Of a stretch of 9,701 nt of DNA, positions 6,221 to 9,701 are shown in pieces. The notes beneath the pieces were generated by a model. It was not told the DNA's origin. It saw only the letters and a list, made by a program, of their open reading frames with translations, and ran no database searches. Position 1 is the first letter of the stretch. Every line of letters begins with the position of its first letter. The position numbers and the translations under genes were made by a program. The stretch lies in the NCBI GenBank assembly GCA_003230535.1, contig QIEW01000400.1, forward strand, positions 1-9,701. Direction: 5' to 3'. The DNA comes from a bacterium. GTDB lineage: Bacteria > SZUA-182 > SZUA-191.

Positions 6221-6559
6221 ATGGAACTACTAGGTTATTTGGTAGCTCGGAACTCCACCCACATTATAGGGATGTTGATATATGGGCTGGTGGCAATTAT
6301 GCTCTCGGTGGGGGGCTGCTGGATATTATGGCTCTTAAGACCCTTTGGCAGAGGACAGGGAGGGCCGACCGAAAACGAAAACCGGATATTAGGCATCATG
6401 ATGGCGGGACTGATTTTGGGCCTCAATGCTATCGTAGTGGTGAGAGTAGCTGTCAGACCCACATCTGAAGAGCAGGTTAACCATCAGAGTTGTGGCGGAT
6501 GTGCTGAAGAAAGTCATAAAACAGAAGTTGAAAAGAAGCTTCCGGCGGCTACACCATGA
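6221..6559 (+). CDS. Small two-helix membrane protein, DUF350-like
   Basis: The 112-residue product has two clear membrane helices, about residues 15-39 and 56-78. They are joined by a short loop with LRPFGRGQGGPTENENR, and a soluble tail (79-112) carries a CGGC pair (C91, C94). The loop plus second helix (RILGIMMAGLILGLNAIVVV) is reminiscent of the two-helix unit of DUF350 membrane proteins (YshE/YjfL type), but this is a by-eye resemblance. No signal peptidase site is evident, so it should sit in the cytoplasmic membrane. The CxxC could bind metal or be redox active if the tail is exposed. It stands between a repeat copy and the galT promoter, so it is probably transcribed with the genes to its left or alone. 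Confidence 0.75.
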   Translation: MELLGYLVARNSTHIIGMLIYGLVAIMLSVGGCWILWLLRPFGRGQGGPTENENRILGIMMAGLILGLNAIVVVRVAVRPTSEEQVNHQSCGGCAEESHKTEVEKKLPAATP

Positions 6560-6638
6560 GTTTCTAAAATAAACATAAATATAGTCGGCATACATTTATC
6601 TATAGAATAGATTGGGTTGAGGTCCGGATCAAGGAACC

Positions 6639-6667
6639 TTGAGAAAGCAGCCTTGACTTATTATAAT
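6639..6667 (+). promoter_or_regulatory. Sigma-A type promoter of the galT-glgA operon
   Basis: TTGAGA (6639-6644), 17 bp, TATAAT (6662-6667, perfect -10). Transcription would begin near 6674, giving a leader of about 90 nt that contains the arms TTATGAA (6692-6698) and TTCATAA (6732-6738). A second -35-like TTGACT overlaps the spacer, but no good -10 lies 16-18 bp after it. Confidence 0.7.
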
Positions 6668-6764
6668 TAATAATCTGCTATCCCTATTTATTTATGAAAC
6701 TCGCGGTTAACCCTGCTGAAAAGATATCAGATTCATAATAAAAACAGGAGAGGAAGCCTATTAC

Positions 6765-7769
6765 ATGCCTGAACTACGAAAAGATCCTATTATTGGCCGA
6801 TGGGTAATTATATCTACTGAGAGGGCCAAGCGCCCCACCGACCTTATTCCTGCCAAGGAAGAGACCGCCGGAAAGGGCGGGTTTTGTCCTTTTTGCGAAG
6901 GAAATGAGGATAAAACACCCCCTGAGGTTCTGGCTTACCGTAAGGATGGAACAAAGCCTAATTCGCCGGGCTGGAGGTTAAGAGTGGTCCCGAATAAGTT
7001 CCCGGCCCTCCAAATTGAGGGAGAATTAAACCGGCGTGGGGAAGGGATGTTCGATCGGATGAACGGCATCGGGGCTCATGAGGTGATTATTGAAACGCCA
7101 AAGCATTGCCAGAATATTGCCAGCCTGAGTGAAAAACAGTTCGAGGACGTCTTATGGGCTTGCCGGGATAGAATTCTCGATCTCAAGAAGGACAAACGTT
7201 TCAGGTATATCCTGCTTTTTAAAAACCAGGGGGTTGCTGCCGGGGCTTCCCTGGAGCATACTCATTCTCAACTGATTGCTTTGCCTGTTGTACCTAAACG
7301 TGTATTAGAAGAAATTGAAGGCTCCAAGCGATATTATTTGTATAAGGAGCGGTGTGTATTTTGCGATATCATCCATCAGGAGCTGGCTGCCGGCGTTAGG
7401 ATCATTAGTGAAAACCGCTCGTTTTTATGTTTGGCTCCCTTTACGCCGCGCTTCCCCTTTGAAACCTGGATTCTGCCTAAAGCGCACTGTGCCCGGTTTG
7501 AACACTCACAAAAAGAGGATTTTGAGCTGTTGTCCGAAATCCTACGGGATACCTTGCGCAGGTTGGATGCAGTGCTGCGCACTCCACCCTATAACTATCT
7601 CTTGCATAACTCCGTTATTCATCAGGATAATGACGATTATTATCACTGGCACATAGAAATTATTCCCAAGCTGACCAAAGTAGCTGGGTTTGAGTGGGGC
7701 ACTGGTTTTTACATTAACCCTACTCCTCCGGAGGAGGCGGCCCAGTTTATGCGGGAGGCCCAATATTAA
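6765..7769 (+). CDS. galT: Galactose-1-phosphate uridylyltransferase family protein
   Basis: GalT (HIT superfamily) exchanges UMP between UDP-glucose and galactose-1-phosphate through a uridylyl-histidine intermediate, in the cytosol. The 334-residue protein opens with MPELRKDPIIGRWVIIS, typical of the family. It has the zinc-site pair C41-P-F-C44, the active-site motif H165-T-H167-S-Q169 (H167 is the expected nucleophile; E. coli-type enzymes read HPHGQ) and H294-W-H296 in HWHIEIIP. A second CxxC, C197-V-F-C200, is present. AGGAGAGG (6746-6753) supports the start. It is followed 30 nt later by glgA, with no galK or galE in view, so the real substrate may be another hexose-1-phosphate or nucleotide sugar in alpha-glucan metabolism. 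The family is certain, the exact substrate less so. Confidence 0.92.
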   Translation: MPELRKDPIIGRWVIISTERAKRPTDLIPAKEETAGKGGFCPFCEGNEDKTPPEVLAYRKDGTKPNSPGWRLRVVPNKFPALQIEGELNRRGEGMFDRMNGIGAHEVIIETPKHCQNIASLSEKQFEDVLWACRDRILDLKKDKRFRYILLFKNQGVAAGASLEHTHSQLIALPVVPKRVLEEIEGSKRYYLYKERCVFCDIIHQELAAGVRIISENRSFLCLAPFTPRFPFETWILPKAHCARFEHSQKEDFELLSEILRDTLRRLDAVLRTPPYNYLLHNSVIHQDNDDYYHWHIEIIPKLTKVAGFEWGTGFYINPTPPEEAAQFMREAQY

Positions 7770-7799
7770 GGCAACCAAAGTATTTTAAGGAGATATAAC

Positions 7800-9287
7800 A
7801 TGAATGAACCAAGTAATATTCTGCTGCTATCGTCCGAAGTAGTTCCCTATGCCAAGACCGGAGGGTTGGCTGATGTTGTAGGAGCCCTGCCGACAGCCCT
7901 CCACAAACTGGGGTATAAGGTGCGGGTGGCTCTACCCTATTACCGGATGGTAAAGCAAGGCGGTTTTGAAACAAAGGTCGTCATAGATAGCCTGCCGGTC
8001 TCTATCTCTGACCGAATTCAAACCTGCTCTGTTTTGGAAACCAAAATGGGGGATGGGGATATCCCGCTGTATCTGATAGCTTGTGACAAATATTATGATC
8101 GGGATGAGCTTTATAATACGCCCCAGGGTGATTATCAGGATAATGCGGAACGGTTTATGTATTTCAACCGGGCTGTCCTGGAGATGTTAAAAGCGTTAAA
8201 TTATTCTCCCGATATTATTCATGCTAACGACTGGCAGACGGGGCTTATCCCCCTCTATCTAAAAACACTCTATGCTGATGAGCCTCTTCTTCGGGATACC
8301 GCCACTCTGTTTACAATTCATAATCTGGCTTACCAGGGGAAATTTTGGCGCTACGATATGCACCTGACCGGTCTGGACGGGTCATATTTCACCCCCGAAT
8401 GGCTGGAGTTCTACGGCGATATAAATCTTCTGAAAGCGGGTATTTTACATTCCACATTGGTTAATACCGTAAGCCCCACTTATGCCCAGGAAATTCAGGA
8501 CAAAGAATATGGCTGCGGCTTAGATGGGGTGCTGCGGGTCAGGGCACATGAACTATATGGCGTAGTTAACGGAATAGATTACGGCCAGCTTGATCCGAAA
8601 CATGATCCCTTACTGGCTTACCATTATGATGTTTCATCATTAGAGGGAAAATACCAAAATAAAGCTGACCTGCAAAAACATTATCATCTTCCTCCGGCGC
8701 CTGATATTCCGCTAATAGGTATGGTAACAAGACTAGCCAGCCAAAAAGGGATAGATATTCTGACCGAAGCGATAAAGAAGCTCGTGCGGTTTAAAATGCA
8801 GTTGGTAATCTTAGGGACGGGAGAAGAGAAATTTCATGTAATCCTCCAGGAGACAGCAAAACGCTACCCGAATAAAATCGGGGTGGAGATTGCGTTTGAC
8901 AAACGGTTAGCCCAGCTAATCTATGCCGGGTCCGATATGTTCCTGATGCCGTCTAGATATGAACCCTGCGGCTTAGGCCAGCTTATCTCTCTTCGATACG
9001 GCACTATCCCGATTGTGCGCCTTACCGGCGGGTTGGCCGATACTATCCATCCTCTTAACCGGCAGAACGGCCAAGGCAACGGTTTCGGATTTGTGGATTA
9101 TTCCGCCTCCGAGCTGGTAGATACCGTCAAGTCTGCTCTGGCAACCTTCCGTAAACCGAAGATCTGGAAGGATATAGTAACCCGGGCGATGCAGGAGGAG
9201 CATTCCTGGGAGACCTCCGCCCAAGAATACGGCCGGCTCTACCAAATGGCCTATCAGAAGAAGAATAAGGCAGCTAAGGCGGCGTAA
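7800..9287 (+). CDS. glgA: Glycogen (starch) synthase, GT5 family
   Basis: GlgA transfers glucose from ADP-glucose (or UDP-glucose) to the non-reducing end of an alpha-1,4-glucan in the cytosol. The 495-residue length is normal. The GT5 N-terminal domain shows SSEVVPYAKTGGLADVVGAL, with the substrate-binding K19 in KTGGL, and HANDWQTGLIPLYLK. The C-terminal GT-B domain shows VTRLASQKGID and SRYEPCGLGQLISLRYG with E388 in the acceptor/donor loop, then VRLTGGLADT. AAGGAG 8-13 nt upstream supports ATG 7800. It forms an operon with galT (30-nt gap, one promoter at 6639-6667). No glgC, glgB or glgP lies in the window, so the glucosyl donor source is encoded elsewhere. Confidence 0.96.
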   Translation: MNEPSNILLLSSEVVPYAKTGGLADVVGALPTALHKLGYKVRVALPYYRMVKQGGFETKVVIDSLPVSISDRIQTCSVLETKMGDGDIPLYLIACDKYYDRDELYNTPQGDYQDNAERFMYFNRAVLEMLKALNYSPDIIHANDWQTGLIPLYLKTLYADEPLLRDTATLFTIHNLAYQGKFWRYDMHLTGLDGSYFTPEWLEFYGDINLLKAGILHSTLVNTVSPTYAQEIQDKEYGCGLDGVLRVRAHELYGVVNGIDYGQLDPKHDPLLAYHYDVSSLEGKYQNKADLQKHYHLPPAPDIPLIGMVTRLASQKGIDILTEAIKKLVRFKMQLVILGTGEEKFHVILQETAKRYPNKIGVEIAFDKRLAQLIYAGSDMFLMPSRYEPCGLGQLISLRYGTIPIVRLTGGLADTIHPLNRQNGQGNGFGFVDYSASELVDTVKSALATFRKPKIWKDIVTRAMQEEHSWETSAQEYGRLYQMAYQKKNKAAKAA

Positions 9288-9289
9288 TT

Positions 9290-9383
9290 TAACTGGAGCA
9301 TATAGGAAATTCCTTTTCGTGACCAATTAAAACAAGTGGATATATCTTCGTGTGCTGTCGGGTCCTCAGACCTGACAGCCTGA
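9290..9383 (+). repeat. Dispersed hairpin repeat, copy 3 (truncated)
   Basis: It begins 3 nt after the glgA stop: TAACTGGAGCATATAGGAAA and TTCC, a T-run, AAAACAAGTGGATATA. Hairpin A follows: GCTGTCGGGTC (9354-9364), loop CTCA, GACCTGACAGC (9369-9379), where one stem base change gives a G-T (G-U in RNA) pair at 9360/9373. After CCTGAATGA the similarity stops: hairpin B and the right-hand block are missing. The following 9384-9531 holds no gene. Confidence 0.82.
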
Positions 9384-9531
9384 ATGAAATGATAAAAGAG
9401 CGCTTAACTATAGATTGAGGAGCGTTGCAGTGGGTGGTTTGTTCCAACATGAACATAACCTTTTGATTGGTAAGATAGTTTTGTATGCAAAATAAGCTTT
9501 ATTTGGTATTCTTATTATAGCCTTTCGGAGA

Positions 9532-9606
<75 letters not shown>

Positions 9607-9613
9607 ATATTTT

Positions 9614-9701
9614 GCCGGGATGGCGGAATTGGTAGACGCACGGGACTTAAAATCCCGCGGGGAATTTCTCCGTGCCGGTTCGACTCCGGCTCTCGGCACC
9701 A
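9614..9701 (+). tRNA. tRNA-Leu (anticodon TAA)
   Basis: Class II tRNA with a long variable arm. Acceptor GCCGGGA (9614-9620) pairs with TCTCGGC (9691-9697, one G-U). The anticodon stem CGGGA/TCCCG encloses CTTAAAA with anticodon TAA at 9648-9650. The variable arm is around CGGGGAATTTCTCCG, the T-arm GGTTCGACTCC. Discriminator A9698 and encoded CCA end exactly at the last base of the window. More tRNA genes may follow beyond the edge. Confidence 0.97.

Noticed and set aside
8973-9326. Minus-strand 117-codon ORF over the 3' end of glgA
   Set aside because: It is a shadow of a strongly conserved GT5 gene on the other strand, with no SD and no recognisable protein features.

Overview
This looks like a chromosomal stretch of a bacterium. 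Genes have strong Shine-Dalgarno (SD) sites, promoters are of the sigma-A/sigma-70 type, both tRNA genes encode their 3' CCA, and coding DNA is of balanced GC with AT-rich spacers. Decayed insertion-sequence material and a dispersed hairpin repeat mark a genome that carries mobile DNA. The protein types (an IS1380-family transposase remnant, a transglutaminase-fold exported protein, a GalT/GlgA pair) fit an anaerobic Clostridia-like or deep-branching environmental bacterium, but I cannot fix the phylum from sequence alone.

Layout. 1-53 (minus) is the first 17 codons of a gene leaving the left edge, with its own promoter at 93-122. 175-912 is an internally deleted IS1380-family remnant holding the N-terminal and C-terminal ends of one transposase in different frames, plus a hairpin-rich noncoding tail. 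1171-2748 is purH (last two steps of IMP synthesis), with a perfect 14-bp palindrome just ahead of its SD. 3197-5578 encodes a 793-residue exported, membrane-anchored protein whose transglutaminase-like domain lacks the catalytic Cys and His. 5641-5928 and 6221-6559 are two small proteins, one charged and helical, one with two membrane helices. 6765-9287 is a two-gene operon, galT then glgA, behind a clear promoter at 6639-6667. 9532-9606 and 9614-9701 are tRNA-Cys(GCA) and tRNA-Leu(UAA), 7 nt apart.

How it fits together. purH is housekeeping purine synthesis. galT-glgA suggests sugar-phosphate interconversion feeding glycogen or another alpha-glucan. The exported protein and its small neighbours may form an envelope function, but their role is unknown.

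The most interesting signal is a repeat with three same-strand copies (2777-2937, 5961-6161, 9290-9383), all in intergenic space. Its main hairpin keeps its pairing through a paired base substitution, keeps a fixed CTCA loop, and one copy carries the same kind of hairpin a second time in the opposite orientation. It looks like a non-autonomous mobile or structured element, and its right end seems to supply a -35 box to the gene that follows.
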